Shown one piece after another: positions 22,240 to 34,224 of a DNA stretch of 64,000 nt. The notes under the pieces were generated by a model that saw nothing but the letters and a program-made list of their open reading frames with translations, did not search any database and had not been told where the DNA came from. This DNA comes from Acanthosepion esculentum (Eukaryota; Mollusca; Cephalopoda; Sepiida; Sepiidae), in NCBI GenBank assembly GCA_964036315.1, contig OZ038482.1, forward strand, positions 10,600,698 through 10,664,697, in the 5' to 3' direction. Position 1 is the first letter of the stretch. Each line of letters starts with the position of its first letter. The position numbers were made by a program, and so were the translations under genes.

Positions 22240-23790
22240 ACAAGCATTAAGTAAACAGAAAATAATTATTACCGTTGCATTTAAAATTTTGAAGATTAAA
22301 GTTAACTGGAAACCAAGAAGGGTTCCACAAGTTAGAAGTGTGAGAAAAGAAACTGTTAGCATAGAACTTACTAATGCAACAAGCTATTTCAACATTAAAA
22401 TGAGACCTTGCTGCCAATCTGTTCTTTTCAAACAGTAGATTACTGTTTCTTTTTGCATTAGACTGGTTGCAAAGCAAGGCTATAAGACCCAGTCTGTCCT
22501 GCTATTCAACCCATAGCTGGGAGAAGAGGAGATGGATTCATCTTTCTTAAGGATATTTGCACATAAAAGAATGTAACAAACCTAACTGGAATTTGAACTT
22601 GTCTCTTCAATTTCTCATTCAAAAGATGACATGCCCCAAGGCATGTCCATTAATCTAGTATTGCACATAAATTCATAGTTTAGGTACTTGTAGTACTAGT
22701 ATTTATAGAAAAGGCACAGGGAAGTTACATTACAGTGGTGAGAAAGTGACTGAAGTTGAGGTGCTAGGTCAGGACCAGTAACATTGCAGATTCTTCTTTG
22801 GATTTTATCAAGAATCTCTAAATATATGGCAGAAGCATCAGTGGTAGACTTATAAATATGTAAGATAGAATTGGATATGAAAAATCATCTAGTATGAAAC
22901 AGTACACCCACTTTCCTAGCAGAAGACCTAGCAATTGATTCAATATAATCATTGCCCTTCATGCCAATGGAAAATGCTAACCTGAGAAAGTGCAATGAAT
23001 CACTTTCCTGGATCTTAGCATTAGCCACACTGATGGAAGGCAGAAAGGGTTCTCAGACAATTAAGAGAGTAGTTTTATTTTAGAGGCATTAAAATCAAGT
23101 CATTTCTTGCCCCAGTTAACAGATTGTAAATCATTTTTAAGAACAGATGACATCAGGAAGGTCTTTGATGAAAATTAGGAACATAGGACCAAGGATAGAG
23201 ACCTGAGATCTAGAAGTGGTTTGATTAGAAAGACTGAATTGGTTCAAAAATTCACCCAGAAATACTATAACCTTTCGACTTGTGAAGAATACCAGTATGC
23301 CAAACCCTGTCAAATGCCTTCGAGATATCTAAAGCCACAGCCTGAGCTTTGCCATGCTTATCTAAAGCATGACAAACTCTTTCAGCAGTAACTGTTAACA
23401 CATCAGCAGTTGACCTAAAGAAGCAAAAGCCATATTACTTATCTGAAAGAAGACCCTGCAAGGTGAGATGCTGAACCAATTCAGAATTGATTAGAGCCTT
23501 TGTGAAAAAGAGGTAGAAGGCTAATAGGCCAATAGTTAGGTGAACCATTCAGGCCTTCTGAGTTCTTATTGGCAAGAATGACAGAAAAGGATTTCCAACA
23601 GGTAGGAAAGTAAGAAGCAGCCAGGTATTTATTGTACAGTTTACAAAGAACAGAAACCAGTTCAGGAGTGCATTTCTTAAGGACTATTACAGGTATACTA
23701 TGAAGTCCACATACTTTATGGGGATCCTGTTTAGAGATGTTAGCATAATTGTTACTTATGCCTGCTCTATGCATGTGAGACATGGACAGT
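22240..23790 (-). pseudogene. LINE-A copy 1: Jockey/CR1-like non-LTR retrotransposon ORF2 relic
   Basis: On the minus strand from 23783 the translation reads VVL-like then KKCTPELVSVLCKLYNKYL, FPTCWKSFSVI, NYWPISLLP, then LVQHLTLQGLLSDK, STADVLTVTAERV, and DISKAFDRVWH at about 23345-23270, which holds the first catalytic Asp of the reverse transcriptase. SILGPMFLIFIKDLPDV follows, then a tail with YLEILDKIQRRICNV and SLCLFYKY. The catalytic YxDD box is lost in a degraded part. Frameshifts and stops are frequent (for example after LLSDK). An R3 SINE (22455-22660) sits inside the C-terminal coding part, after which the frame resumes with RLAARSHF and FYANSFF. The family copies its own RNA into DNA by target-primed reverse transcription. 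This copy is dead. The endonuclease domain is not seen. Confidence 0.8.
22455..22660 (-). mobile_element. SINE R3 nested in LINE-A copy 1
   Basis: The minus strand has CAAGTTCAAATTCCAG, a B-box-like block, then TTATGTGCAAATATCC and AGCTATGGGTTGAATAGC, then CAGGACAGACTGGGTC. LINE-A coding similarity stops on one side (after SLCLFYKY) and resumes on the other. The SINE is therefore younger than the LINE insertion. Confidence 0.7.
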
Positions 23791-24362
23791 CTACAGCTGA
23801 CATGTTAAGCAGCTCAATGCCTTCCATATTAGATGCCTCAGGACTCTGCTCTGTATCAAGTGGCAGGACAGTCCTAGACACTGAAGTGCTCCAGCATTCT
23901 GGGATAGAGCATTTGTGCCATTCTACTGTGCTATCAGCTTTGGTGGGCTGGCCATGTCCACCGCATGGACTGTCACCTCCCAAAAAGATTGCTCTATGGC
24001 AAGCTATCCACAGGCAAGTGCTCACTCGGCAGACCAAAGATGTGTTACAAAGACACACTGGAGATATCTCTTGAGCATTGTGGCATTTCCCGTTCAACCT
24101 GGGAAGAGTCTGTTAAGGATCGTGCCATCTGGCGCTTCTTTGTAAAGTCTGGGAAGTCTAATTTTGAAGAGAAAAGAATCAAGGACAAATAACAGACACC
24201 AGAAAAGGAAAGATCAAGAGGGCTCCACCTCTCAACCTGGTTCAGCCCCCAGCATTCCATGTCACAACTGCAACAGAAGTTTCCGGGCAAAGTTTGGACT
24301 CATTAGTCATCTATAGAGATTTGAAGTCAAGGTCATCTCCGCACGCAGAGGACGAATATATA
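23740..24362 (+). pseudogene. LINE-B 3' end with terminal zinc-finger motif
   Basis: Plus-strand frames read CETWTVYS, HVKQLNAFHIRCLR, then IKWQDSP. LPKRLLYGKLSTGKCSLGRP, EISLEHCGISRSTWEESVKD and AIWRFF follow, then at the end CHNCNRSFRAKFGLISHL. This is the C-terminal part of ORF2 in a common class of animal non-LTR retrotransposons, where a CxxC...H finger closes the protein. The frame shifts at least twice and the second His-side is cut by a stop after ISHL. The reverse transcriptase core is absent, so it is a 5'-truncated copy. It overlaps the 5' end of LINE-A copy 1, which lies on the other strand. Confidence 0.75.
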
Positions 24363-24905
24363 CGTGTATCATGTATTAGTAAAGTTTGTAATATTTTTAG
24401 TAGCTACTCATGTTCACATTTTTCTTTTAAATCAAAATGTAAAATTTATTCCAATAGTTTAAATATATTCCTAGTTTTAATTTTGGCCTAATTCTAAGAA
24501 AATAACATTGTTGTAGAAAAGAATTTCTTGTGTACTTGAAGTAGGTTTTTAGAAATGAATTTTTGTCATACAGAATTAATTTCATTTTATGCTATGATTG
24601 ATGTCTGCTCATAAAAAATTTATAGTCAAAAATATATTGTCATTATGTTTTTTTTTTTGTTTTTTTTTTAAAAAAAAATATGCTAGCTTTTACTTAAAGT
24701 AGATAAGAATTATGTCTGTTTACAATGTATATCTGTTAGCTGTCAACTCTGAAGGTCAAGTGGTTGAGTTGGCTTTTCTTAAAGATATCTAATGAAAACT
24801 TTGAAATTTATGAGCTTTCCATGGAGCTACTAAAATATTGATGACCAAAATAGCATTCCCCATAATACCAAAAATATATTCCCGACATTTCAACACATAA
24901 TGACA
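24363..24905. other. AT-rich stretch with no gene
   Basis: T and A tracts lie near 24650-24678. No similarity is recognised. Confidence 0.45.

Positions 24906-24954
<49 letters not shown>
24906..24954. repeat. (GT)n(TA)n microsatellite
   Basis: Short GT block passing into TA repeats. Confidence 0.95.
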
Positions 24955-24956
<2 letters not shown>

Positions 24957-25280
24957 AAATATAGGATGAAACGGCTGTCCAGTGCTTTCTGCATTCTGTT
25001 GAGGTTTCTTTCAGACTCAATGAATTACTTAATTATATATACATACACATACATAAATTGAAAACCAACCTTCCTGTTACCATTGTTTCACCTTTGGTAC
25101 TGGCAGACAGTGTATTAGACTTTCCATCTCACCTCCATTCTAAAACATTCATATATACACCTGCTGCTTTTACTTTGTTTTAAATTGGGGTCTGCATTTC
25201 CGTCATTAGAATATGCACTGAGTGCTTTTATTCATATAACTAGTTTTTTGACAAATATTTGTCAATCTACTATATATTGT

Positions 25281-25281
25281 G

Positions 25282-25326
<45 letters not shown>
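25281..25326. repeat. (TA)n microsatellite at the end of R5
   Basis: Alternating TA tract directly beside repeat R5, as at 62606-62658 beside the other R5 copy. Confidence 0.95.
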
Positions 25327-25332
<6 letters not shown>

Positions 25333-25490
25333 GAAAGAACAGTAAGATATATAATCTGGTGTTCTTAGATATTTTTACTTTTACAAAATAGTGCTCAATG
25401 TAAATTTACAGAGCATTAATATTATAAATTAACTGTTTTAAAATGTTTTTCGCTACACCGTAATAGCCATGTTTCAAAAATGGAAGCTAA
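25327..25490. repeat. Repeat R5, copy 1
   Basis: GAAAGAACAGTAAGATATA, GGTGTTCTTAGATATTTTTA, TAGTGCTCAATGTAAATTTA, CAGAGCATTAATATTATAAA and TTTTTCGCTACACCGT match 62660-62800 closely. Read on the minus strand the family ends in ATTGAGCACTA and then a TA microsatellite. That order is shared with 34745-34870. Confidence 0.7.
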
Positions 25491-26044
25491 AAGCTTCAAA
25501 TTTAATTTTGTAATTAAATTAAAAACATTAGTTCCATTTCATCCTCAAGCGAATTTTGGAGTAACTTATTTTTAAATTTACTGAGTTTTAAATGCATGGC
25601 AAAAATTCATAATTCACTGTTTCCAATGATACAGAGAAATCCACTCATCCAGACAAGGGGTGGTAGCATGTTAATTTTCATTAACTTTTTTGTATCAGTT
25701 ATTAGTTACGTTCGAAAAAGGGGTTATGTTTAGGGATGTATTTTTCAACGAATTCTGACATCCGTTAAATGCATGTCTTCTAGGTTTTTAAAAATTTTTT
25801 ATTGTTAACGGCAAAAAATTCTTACAGCATTTTTTCTATTTGTATACTTAAAGATTTTTGGGGGGATGTTTAGTTTAGAATAAGTTTTATTTAACTACAA
25901 TTTTAAAATATTTTGACTTTTAATTTTTAATAGACTATATTTCTTTTTAAAACAAGTAAATGTATTAAAATTACTTACAGTATGTAAAATTATTTTTCAT
26001 ATCAAGTATAAATATGTATATTACCAGGTCTCATTTTTTAATTT
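25491..26044. other. AT-rich stretch with no gene
   Basis: Nothing recognisable. Confidence 0.4.
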
Positions 26045-27115
26045 TATTTCTAAATATTAAAGAAAATTTTTGACAATGATGGCACAAAATAGCTATTTCA
26101 TTTCTCTGATTCAGTAAATTTTTATTTTTTATAAACTTAATATATAGTTTCTCATGTATGCACAAAGGACATGGGTCATTTAATGACCTACATATTCTAG
26201 CTTTTCTTATTAACTTTCATTTTACTGTTGGTGTTTTATTGGATTCTTTTAGGTGCCAGAAGTACTTTGAGAGAGATGTTTGATTTTTATATTTATTTAT
26301 CCTAAATGAACTTTGATGTTGCTTGAACCTTTTTTGAACTCATGGCTTGTGCAACCTATATATATTTTTGTTTTCAGGATTTTCAATAGAAGATATATTG
26401 CATTGGTGTACTAATGATTCCGTGCGACATTTATTTTGTAGAGGACAGTTATGAGGGTTTCTACAGTTACATAATTTTTGTTTATCCTCATCAGTTTTTA
26501 TTTTTCCATTGTCTAAAAGTTTTTGGTTCTGGTATAAGTGTTTATTTAAGATATTAGCATTATGTTTCTTAATAATTTTTTCTAAGTACATCTGTAACTT
26601 AATTTTAGTGTATTTTTATTGAAAATAGTACTTAGTTTACTTTCACTGGGAAAATGCTTGACTATTAAAGTGAGGAATTTTTGCCCTAATTTGTTCTATA
26701 CCATTTGTATGGGGGCGTATACCAAATTATTTTTCTACTTCTGTTTTTTCTATACTTTCCATTTTCATTTTTTATATAAGTTAGTTTTGGCCTTTTGTAG
26801 CCACTATATTTTAGAGCTTTATTATAGAAATTAATATGTTCATTGAAAATCTTGTCATTTGCTGAATTTGTACTTATTCTTTTTCGGATGGATAAAGGTA
26901 TATGCTTCATTATAGATGGGGATGATTTGATTTAGGGTGTATATATAAAGGGTTGGTATTGTTTTTTTTATAAGGTGTGTATGTATTTTCCTTTAAATCT
27001 AATGTTATATCAAGGAAGTTAACTTTTTTTAAATTAGTGCTAACCATAATTTTTAAGCTCATGCTTTTTGTGTATTTGGGCAGCAATCCTTCTTTTATAC
27101 AAGTTTTGTTAAAAA
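26045..27115 (-). pseudogene. Penelope-like element PLE-1: reverse transcriptase C-terminus and GIY-YIG endonuclease relic
   Basis: In minus-strand order the frames read FLDITFDLKENTYTPYKK, NPLYIHPKSNHP, IPLSIRKRISTNSAND, YNKALKYSGY, KIIWYTPPY and FLTLIVKHFPSESKL, then FNKNTLKLSYRC. The linker CNCRNPHNCPLQNKC follows. Next comes IYIG and a GIY-YIG endonuclease remainder (FKQHQSSFR, SLSKYFWHLKESNK, CPLCIHEKLYI, NQRNEIAILCHH). FLDIT..., the NIIWxxPPY block and the Cys-rich linker are hallmarks of Penelope-like retroelements. The copy lacks the N-terminal reverse transcriptase part with the catalytic Asp residues, and several frameshifts break it. The endonuclease part is nearly complete in outline. 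The SLSKYFW type differs from PLE-2/3/4, so at least two PLE lineages are present. Confidence 0.85.
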
Positions 27116-27140
27116 CAACGAACAGGGAACAGCAGTTAAG

Positions 27141-27362
27141 TTTTTATTTAATTTTTCTTGTGTTCTTATATGTTAACCATGTTTGAAAAATAAAACATTC
27201 CTATAACTCTAGATACATGCATAAAACAATCCATACATTCAGTAAAAATAAAATGATTCTTGATAAGGCTAAAAGTATAGCCGAAAGCATTCAGAACATT
27301 TCGACATTTCTACATTACGTCCAGAAAAGAAGGATATTATAAGAACACAAGAAAAATTTAAA
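27141..27362. repeat. PLE-1 flank with inverted repeat and hairpin module
   Basis: AATTTTTCTTGTGTTCTTAT near 27150-27169 recurs inverted as ATAAGAACACAAGAAAAATT at 27337-27356. The hairpin module at 27260-27290 lies between these arms. The block sits upstream of the minus-strand PLE-1 frame, where PLE terminal repeats are expected. Confidence 0.6.
27256..27297 (+). ncRNA. Hammerhead-like hairpin beside PLE-1
   Basis: TTGATAA (27260-27266) stands where CUGANGA is expected. It is followed at once by a four-base-pair stem GGCT/AGCC with an eight-base loop, then GAAA (27283-27286) and GCATTC. The first pair of stem II is G-C, as in the consensus, with no extra base. Core positions 3 and 8 are U and A instead of C and G, so their pairing is kept. 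The same U3/A8 pair occurs beside PLE-2 (36017-36053). Confidence 0.45.
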
Positions 27363-28429
27363 AAAAAAAAAAACAATTAAAAAGTTCCCTGTCGATCCTT
27401 TTTAACAAGTAGAATGTTTATCAAAATTTGGTTTCTTTCGCAATGTGAAATGTGGAATTCTGAATGTTTGTGTTCTGTTTCCTCTTGGTTAATTGGATTG
27501 CATCCGAGATGAAAGTAAGATGTTTTCTTTGCATTTATTTTGCTATGATTTTCCTTTATCCATTAAATAGTGAAATACGTACAAGATCTCTAGGATGAAA
27601 TTTCCTTAGTCTTCCCACAAGTAATGGAGGAGGAGGTTTGTGGGTGCATTTCTCATCCCTCATGATCGCATGATGAGAATCTATTCTTCTTGTGAACTGT
27701 TATCATTGGGGGTTATGGGGGGGGAACTAAAATTACAATAACAAAATCCCACTTGGTGATGTATGCCACGTGAGCATAGGTGACTGATTGTTACTCACTT
27801 TCTTAGGTCATTCTATTTGTTGCCAAGTGATCCCAAATTCCTTTCCTGCCCTCTCTTAGCTGAAACATGACTCAGTCTAGATTATATATATGGATGGATG
27901 ATAAAAAGTCTGTTGGTATATAATCCAAGTGAATCCTAGTAATATAAAAATATTAGAACCGATTCACAAAAAAGAGCTCTGTGTTATATTTATGCAGAAC
28001 AATATAATAATCGAACAAATCCTTTTATGTGGGGGAATAGGCTATTTCAGCAGATGATGAACATGGCCATCTGTCTTTTCAACCCCAGTGTGGAATTATC
28101 TTCACGTCTGTACAGTTAGAGGAGGTAGTAGGAGTTGACTGTGAGGAATTGATATTGGAAGCTAAAGGGTCAACTTAAACCATAACTTGCTGAAAACACC
28201 CAATACAGAGTTTGCACTTTTCCTGTTTCAGTTGGAAGCTAGGCACGAGGCAGGGGTTAAGGAGGGTGGTAGGTATCTATTTTAAAGGGTAGAGGTTTTA
28301 TTAAAGAAAACCCAGAATATCAACCTTATGACGACAAATGGGGGTATTAGAAGAAAAAAGTTTTTAACTTAAATTAAAAAGAAATTAAGAATGAACCTAA
28401 AAATAAATTTAAAAGAATTTATTGATAAA

Positions 28430-28476
<47 letters not shown>

Positions 28477-29107
28477 GGGGGGTGGTGCTAAGTGGGCTTG
28501 AGCAATTTTTGTATGGTTTTCATCAAATCCCAAGTTAAACTCTGATCTTGTGTTACATTCTGTTGTGACATGGGTGCACAGATAAATACAATCAACACAA
28601 AATGGATATAAAAGAAATAGACAATTATTAGACCCATGTAGATGTCAGTATGCTAAACATCTTTTTGTTGAAAAGATTCTTGTATGCTGTACAGGCAACT
28701 GAAAAAATTGATTATCTTGATATTTGTTTCTTATATTTTGGTTAGGTTGTCTTGAAGCCAAGTACCAAGTTGGTGTCCCTCTGACAAAAGAAAAACCGTC
28801 ATTCCAGTTCATTATCTCTTCAGTATCAAGAATTTGACTCATTTGGAATGCTTGACTGGGAATTAATTATAATTTTTCCCCCTGAATTCTCAAAACAATA
28901 ACCATATCTATTTTTTCTTTAGTAGTTTTAATATTTTTAACTTGAACTGAAAGTAAAGCAAAAGATGACTCCCCCTCCTCCACTTCAGTTTTACAAGAGC
29001 TGTTTTTTTTTTTTTTTTCCATCTTGCTTTGACTGTTCTGTTTAGACTTTCCCTGCTAACCATTTAATATTCAAGTCAAATTTAATTTAGAAAATTACTT
29101 AACTGGA
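27363..29107. other. No gene; (CA)n at 28432-28474
   Basis: Plain AT-rich sequence with a (CA)21-type microsatellite followed by a G run. The minus frame at 28645-28842 is unrecognised. Confidence 0.5.
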
Positions 29108-30115
29108 ATTAAAGTTATCTTGAATGGCCACTCTTCTAGATCTTTTTGTATAAATGCAGCTGTTCCCCAGGGCTCTATCCTTGGACCTACATTGTTTCTA
29201 ATTTTCATAAATAATCTTCCTGATGTCATCAGTTCTCAACTCAGAATCTATGCTAATGACACAATTATTTTGACTCCTGTCTTAATAGTGAGTCTGATCA
29301 GTTCGATAAGGTCAAATGGGCAGTGTTTATGAAGACTGACCTACAATCTGTTGTTAAATGGGGCAAGGAGTGGTTTCTTAATTTTAATGCCTCCAGAATG
29401 AAACTGATCTCTAATCATCTGAAAGAACCCTTCCATCATCATGGCTGATGCTAACCTCCAAGAGAATGACTCATTGTGCCTTCCTGGACTAATGTCTTCA
29501 GCTGACATGAAGTGGAAAGAGTATATTAAATTAATTGCTAAGTCTGCTGTTAAGAATGTTAGTTCACTATGTCATGCTAGACAATTTTTCTTGCCAGAAT
29601 CTAACTTACATATTTACAAGTTTACCATTTGTTCAGGCTTTGAATATTGCTGCCACATCTGGTCTGGTGCTTCTGCTATATATTTAGAGATTCTTGATAA
29701 AATCTAAAGAATTTGCAATGTTATTAGTCTTGACCTGGCATCTCACCCCCAGTTCCTATGCCAATGTAGCTTCCCTGTGCCTTTTCTATAAATACTTTCA
29801 TAGTAATTGTTCTGATGAACTTTGCTCTATGCTACCTAGACTTTATGAATTTAAGTGCAGTACTAGATTGGCAGCAAGGGCTCATCAATTACAGTTGAAA
29901 TGGCTAGATGTAAGTGTAAATTCTATGCTAACAGTTTTTTTCCATCACATGATTGCTTGTGGAACTCTCTTCTGGCATCTTCCTTCCCAGTTAATTTTGA
30001 TCTTCAAAAATTCAAATGCACCTCAATGGTCTTCTTCTGTCTTAATTCTTGTTCTTTTATTGTCCTTTTTCCTTAATAGTAATTTTTCTCATATTTTCTA
30101 ACACTCAGTAAACCT
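29108..30115 (+). pseudogene. LINE-A copy 2: Jockey/CR1-like ORF2 C-terminal half
   Basis: The frames read VPQGSILGPTLFLIFINNLP, then LRIYANDTIILTP. PQGSxLGP is reverse-transcriptase motif B, and YANDT stands for the YADDT catalytic box, so one of the two catalytic Asp residues is Asn here. After a frameshift come LLNGAKSGFLILMPPE-like stop-broken sequence, WKEYIKLIAKSAVKNV, SLCHARQFFLPESNLHIYK, CCHIWSGASAIYLEILDKI, SLCLFYKYFHSNCSDELCSM and LPRLYEFKCSTRLAARAHQL, then the short 3' tail ending near CTTGGGCTGAAATGATTAAA. The order and the ISSLRIYADDT-type box fit the family. It is 5' truncated inside the reverse transcriptase. Confidence 0.8.
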
Positions 30116-31239
30116 GTGTGCCTTATTGACTTGGGCTGAAATGATTAAAAATGTTAATGAGAAAATGAGTAAATGTCCACTAATTTGTATTTGGTGTGGT
30201 AATCGTGGGTTTAAATTCTTAATACAGATTGTGTGAGTTGAGCTGCAGGTCAATCCAATTGATTTAAGAATTGTGACACTTTTCTTTCAAGCCATAGTCA
30301 CAACCCTAATATTTGAATCTCACAGATTAAAAAATTTAATTGCTATTTATAGAAACTATTGTGTCTCATTATTAAAGATCTCTCCTTTCTGTATTGGAAG
30401 CTTTTTGGTTCTTGTATGACCATTCATCCAAGAATTCAGGCTGAATATCTTATGGTCAACATAGGTTTTTTGCAGCTGACATATCAAACTAATATTTACC
30501 ATCATTCCTTGTTGGGTGGGCACTAACAAAATAAATCCTATACTTGTTTACTTCATAAAAATTCCTATCCTTGAAAATTATATGGACCTTATTTAAAAAA
30601 AAGAAAAAAGGCATTGTAGCAAGTTTTTTCTCTGGTGCTCTTGATGGGATCAGAGCGGTTGATAAGTATTATTTTCTTGTTTATTGATTAAATACCCTGT
30701 TAATTTTAAATAGCAGCTCATCTATTTATAAAAAATGTAACTGTAATAGAAGATGTCGATTTTTAACAGTGAAAAATATTTTACCTACATACAACCGGGT
30801 CATTTCTCTGACTGGCCAGTGAATCCCCCCCGTCCCTCTTCTGCATTTCTTGTTTCTATTCGGAGGTGTGCATCAAAAACTGGGAAAAAACTTGTTCACA
30901 AGGAAACAAGATGAAAATGAAGGCCATATCAATAAATGAGAACTCTAACTTGTTTCCAATAATACAAAATAGGGGTTTTATTCAGGGCTTTGCTTGCTTG
31001 GTCTGGGTGGGTGGGTAGTTGATACTTTGGACAACCTCTGCCAAAAGAATCTAACAGCTCAACTCTTTCCTCCTAGCAACATTCCCTATCTACACATGAC
31101 ATGTGGCTGGCAATATGAATGGCTATCATTGGATTTACCTGAAAAGATAGCCTGTCACCAGCCAAGGTCAAACCAGAACTTTTCCTCAATTTTAAACATG
31201 ACTTAATATAGACCAACTAACAGAAATCACCAACACCCG
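30116..31239. other. No supported gene
   Basis: The 70-codon plus frame at 30994-31206 is unrecognised. The rest is AT-rich. Confidence 0.4.

Positions 31240-31268
<29 letters not shown>
31240..31268. repeat. T29 homopolymer
   Basis: Uninterrupted T run. Confidence 0.95.
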
Positions 31269-31271
<3 letters not shown>

Positions 31272-31572
31272 CCCGTTTTGGTCAGTTGGTTGCAGCTTAG
31301 AAGACTTACTTCAAAGACTCTGCTGAGGTTTTGTTAAAATCACTTTCCCCTTCTATGTGGGTGTTCCAATTATACTGTCCCAATTCTACTTTCCTTTCAT
31401 CTAATAGTATCAGCAACGGATCTGTGACTAGCAAGGTAATTTGTAATGGGAACCAAGCTTTTTTTTCTTTGTTTTTCAGGACAATGAGATCAGAATTTGG
31501 ACAAAATCCTGTAAACACTTTATAGTGAATAACATTGAATGCACTTCTGCAACTGATTTGTGTTGGACTTGC

Positions 31573-31672
31573 TCTCTCTGTCTCTCTATATCTATCTGTC
31601 TCTCTATATCTATCTGTCTCTCTCTATATCTGTCTGTCTCTCTCTATATCTGTCTCTCTGTCTCTCTATATC
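31573..31672. repeat. Compound TCTC/TATC/TGTC microsatellite
   Basis: TCTGTCTCTCTATATC-like units repeat imperfectly. The Ser/Leu/Cys-rich plus frame across it is an artefact. Confidence 0.9.
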
Positions 31673-32398
31673 CCCCCACCGTTAAATCAGTTTATTTACA
31701 CTTGATAAGGCTTTCATTTTATTGTGGCCAGATGGTGTGCAGTTAAATTTGATAACTTGGAATTCCAAGCAGAATGCATGTGTGCAGAAGTTCGCTCCTT
31801 TCCTTGGTTTTTAGTTTATTATCTTTTTCAATTTTAGGATACTTAATATTCATTAATTTTCTCTTTTTTTTTTTTCTTTTAAATCCCACAATGTCTGATG
31901 TTTATTCATAATTCCCATTTAGTTGTCTCTCGAGTTCTGCTTTGTCTCCCTCATTACCAAATAATTCCAGATTAGCAGATATGAGCCGTTTTCTCTTTTT
32001 TTTCCATTTTTAAATTAAATTTCTTTCCAAAATTTAAAGATCTTTTTTGCAAAAATTTCATAAATGCAGAAGAGAATTCCTGCGGTAGAACGGTGTCCTC
32101 CATTCACCCCCTTAGTCTTGCATGTTTGATTGATTTTCAAAATCAATATTTGAATCACATAAAAGGATTTCTGCCTGAATTAAATTTTTTTTTTAATTTA
32201 CAGAAGAAATTTAAAACTTTCATTTGAGAAAGTTAATGTTTTCTTTTGAAAAATATCAATCTTGACCCTAAACTCTAGGTCACGTGCAGAACCCTTGTCC
32301 CCTTCGTCACTAGCAATAGCACAGTGATTTTTGGATAACAACAAAATTTCCTGATAATTATAGAAAACAATTTAAATTTTTCATAAATCAAACAATAC

Positions 32399-32950
32399 AC
32401 CTTTCTTGTCTCTTTCTTGTCTCTTTCTTGTCTCTTTCTTGTCTCTTTCTTGTCTCTTTCTTGTCTCTTTCTTGTCTCTTTCTTGTCTCTTTCTTGTCTC
32501 TTTCTTGTCTCTTTCTTGTCTCTTTCTTGTCTCTTTCTTGTCTCTTTCTTGTCTCTTTCTTGTCTCTTTCTTGTCTCTTTCTTGTCTCTTTCTTGTCTCT
32601 TTCTTGTCTCTTTCTTGTCTCTTTCTTGTCTCTTTCTTGTCTCTTTCTTGTCTCTTTCTTGTCTCTTTCTTGTCTTTGTCTCTTTCTTGTCTTTGTCTCT
32701 TTCTTGTCTTTGTCTCTTTCTTGTCTTTGTCTCTTTCTTGTCTTTGTCTCTTTCTTGTCTTTGTCTCTTTCTTGTCTTTGTCTCTTTCTTGTCTTTGTCT
32801 CTTTCTTGTCTTTGTCTCTTTCTTGTCTTTGTCTCTTTCTTGTCTTTGTCTCTTTCTTTTTTTTTTGTCTCTTTCTTTTTTTTTTTGTCTCTTTCTTTTT
32901 TTTTTGTCTCTTTCTTTTTTTTTTGTCTCTTTCTTTTTTTTTTGTCTCTT
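32399..32950. repeat. Minisatellite whose unit changes from 11 to 17 to about 19 bp
   Basis: About 25 copies of TTCTTGTCTCT (11 bp) run to about 32670. Then about 11 copies of TTCTTGTCTTTGTCTCT (17 bp) follow to about 32850. Then about five copies in which TTCTTG has become TTC with 8-11 T follow to 32950. Copies within each block are almost identical. All frames are open on both strands across the first two blocks, which explains the 174-236-codon Ser/Leu/Cys and Lys/Arg/Asp/Glu frames. None is a gene. Confidence 0.95.
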
Positions 32951-32972
32951 AAGGTGACAGTTTTTAAATTGT

Positions 32973-33060
32973 GCTTTAAAGTCAATCCAGGTTAAAAGTT
33001 TATCTACAAAATTTCTGCCATCTCAAGTCTTCTTCAGTCTTACCGAATGTGAAGGCTAGG
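32973..33060 (-). repeat. Repeat fragment with a weak hammerhead-like hairpin
   Basis: The minus strand has CTGAAGA (33037-33031), a poor GAC/GGC-type stem and GAAAT (33015-33011). It is followed by TTTGTAGATAAACTTTTAAC. The resemblance to the other modules is weak. Confidence 0.25.
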
Positions 33061-34144
33061 CCAGGACAGTCAACAATTGGTCAGAATACCCTATGGGTGT
33101 GTTATTTTGACAGTGATGGATTGCCTTTGTCTATAAGTCCAAAACTGCATAGAGCCAACAGAGGGCCATAGGAATTTTTGAAGTGTTGATATGCTTCCCA
33201 CACCCAGGTTTGAGAGACAGGCTAAGGCCATACACAGGAGGATGTTAAGCCAACATGAAGCATGCGTACCTTTTGTTCTTCAACTTACACTGTCCTAGAA
33301 TCTATTCTATCATGTCTGTTCTTCATTTCTAATAAAATGAGTAAGAAAAAGGAACTTCCTTTCTTCATCTATGCAGTAGTGTTGGCGTCCAGTGACTACA
33401 CAGGAGGCAACATCAAATTTATTTTCTGTTTTAATAAAAGCCCAAATTATTTCAATGACTTTGCTTTCGGTAAATAAAGAAAAATCTTTGGGAGGAAGTA
33501 ATTTTAAGATTAAAAAAAAAAGAAATCAAAATCAAGTTTGCTTTGTAATTTAAAGCATTTCATAACAATTTGGTTTCTCACTTAGATCAGGATCATAGAA
33601 AGCCTAAATCACCATTCTGTATGCCTGCCAAGAATGGCATTTGATTAATGGTGTATAAGCAGTTCTATTTCTTTTCCTAAGCTTTACCATTTGAACAGAC
33701 CTATGATTATGCCAGATGAAATGATCTGTGAATGTTTACAGAGACAGAACAGGAAGTAAACTTTTGAGGAATGAGAAAGTCTACAAGGCAAACCACTTGT
33801 TTACTTGACGAAAGATTTTATTAGACAAACCGAGTCAGTTTTATTATTTCCATCTTCTCTTTAGATTTCAATGTTTGTACAAATTGCTCGCTTCTTTTAA
33901 TGCTTCATTGTGTGCTGCTTTTCAAAGAAAATGTTTGTTTTTGTTGGGTTTTTTTCTGGGTTCATTACTTGTACCAAAATGCTTCCAAGTGGAAAATGTT
34001 GGCTCTCCCCCTCCCTTATCAGATCAAAATGTTGAAGACCTTCACAAATAGAAATAAAATTTAGTTTTGCAAAATCTGTCTGAAGCAGTTTATATATATA
34101 TATAACCTTGATGTTTCTCTCTCTCGTGTGTGTGTGTACACACA
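33061..34144. other. No supported gene
   Basis: Short frames at 33262-33477 (plus) and 33897-34145 (minus) are unrecognised. A short TA tract lies at about 34090-34105. Confidence 0.4.
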
Positions 34145-34179
34145 CAATGATGAAAGCAGAGATTTTAGAAATCCATTGT

Positions 34180-34224
34180 AATAGTTTATTTCACAAGATC
34201 AAATAATCAGTCTTGTCTCATCAG
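34180..34224 (-). ncRNA. Hammerhead-like module with CUGAUGA and GAAA
   Basis: On the minus strand CTGATGA (34224-34218) is followed by G, a perfect six-base-pair stem ACAAGA/TCTTGT with a loop of about 11 bases, then GAAA (34192-34189). Both conserved blocks are exact. One unpaired G between the core and stem II departs from the canonical fold, and I cannot see a convincing stem III. Confidence 0.4.

Noticed and set aside
26480..26500. CTGATGA on the minus strand as another hammerhead core
   Set aside because: It lies in the PLE-1 coding remnant (TDEDKQK) and no stem II plus GAAA follows.
32275..32995. Open frames of 174-236 codons rich in Ser/Leu/Cys or Lys/Arg/Asp
   Set aside because: They are by-products of the 11- and 17-bp minisatellite; three plus frames and a minus frame are open at once.
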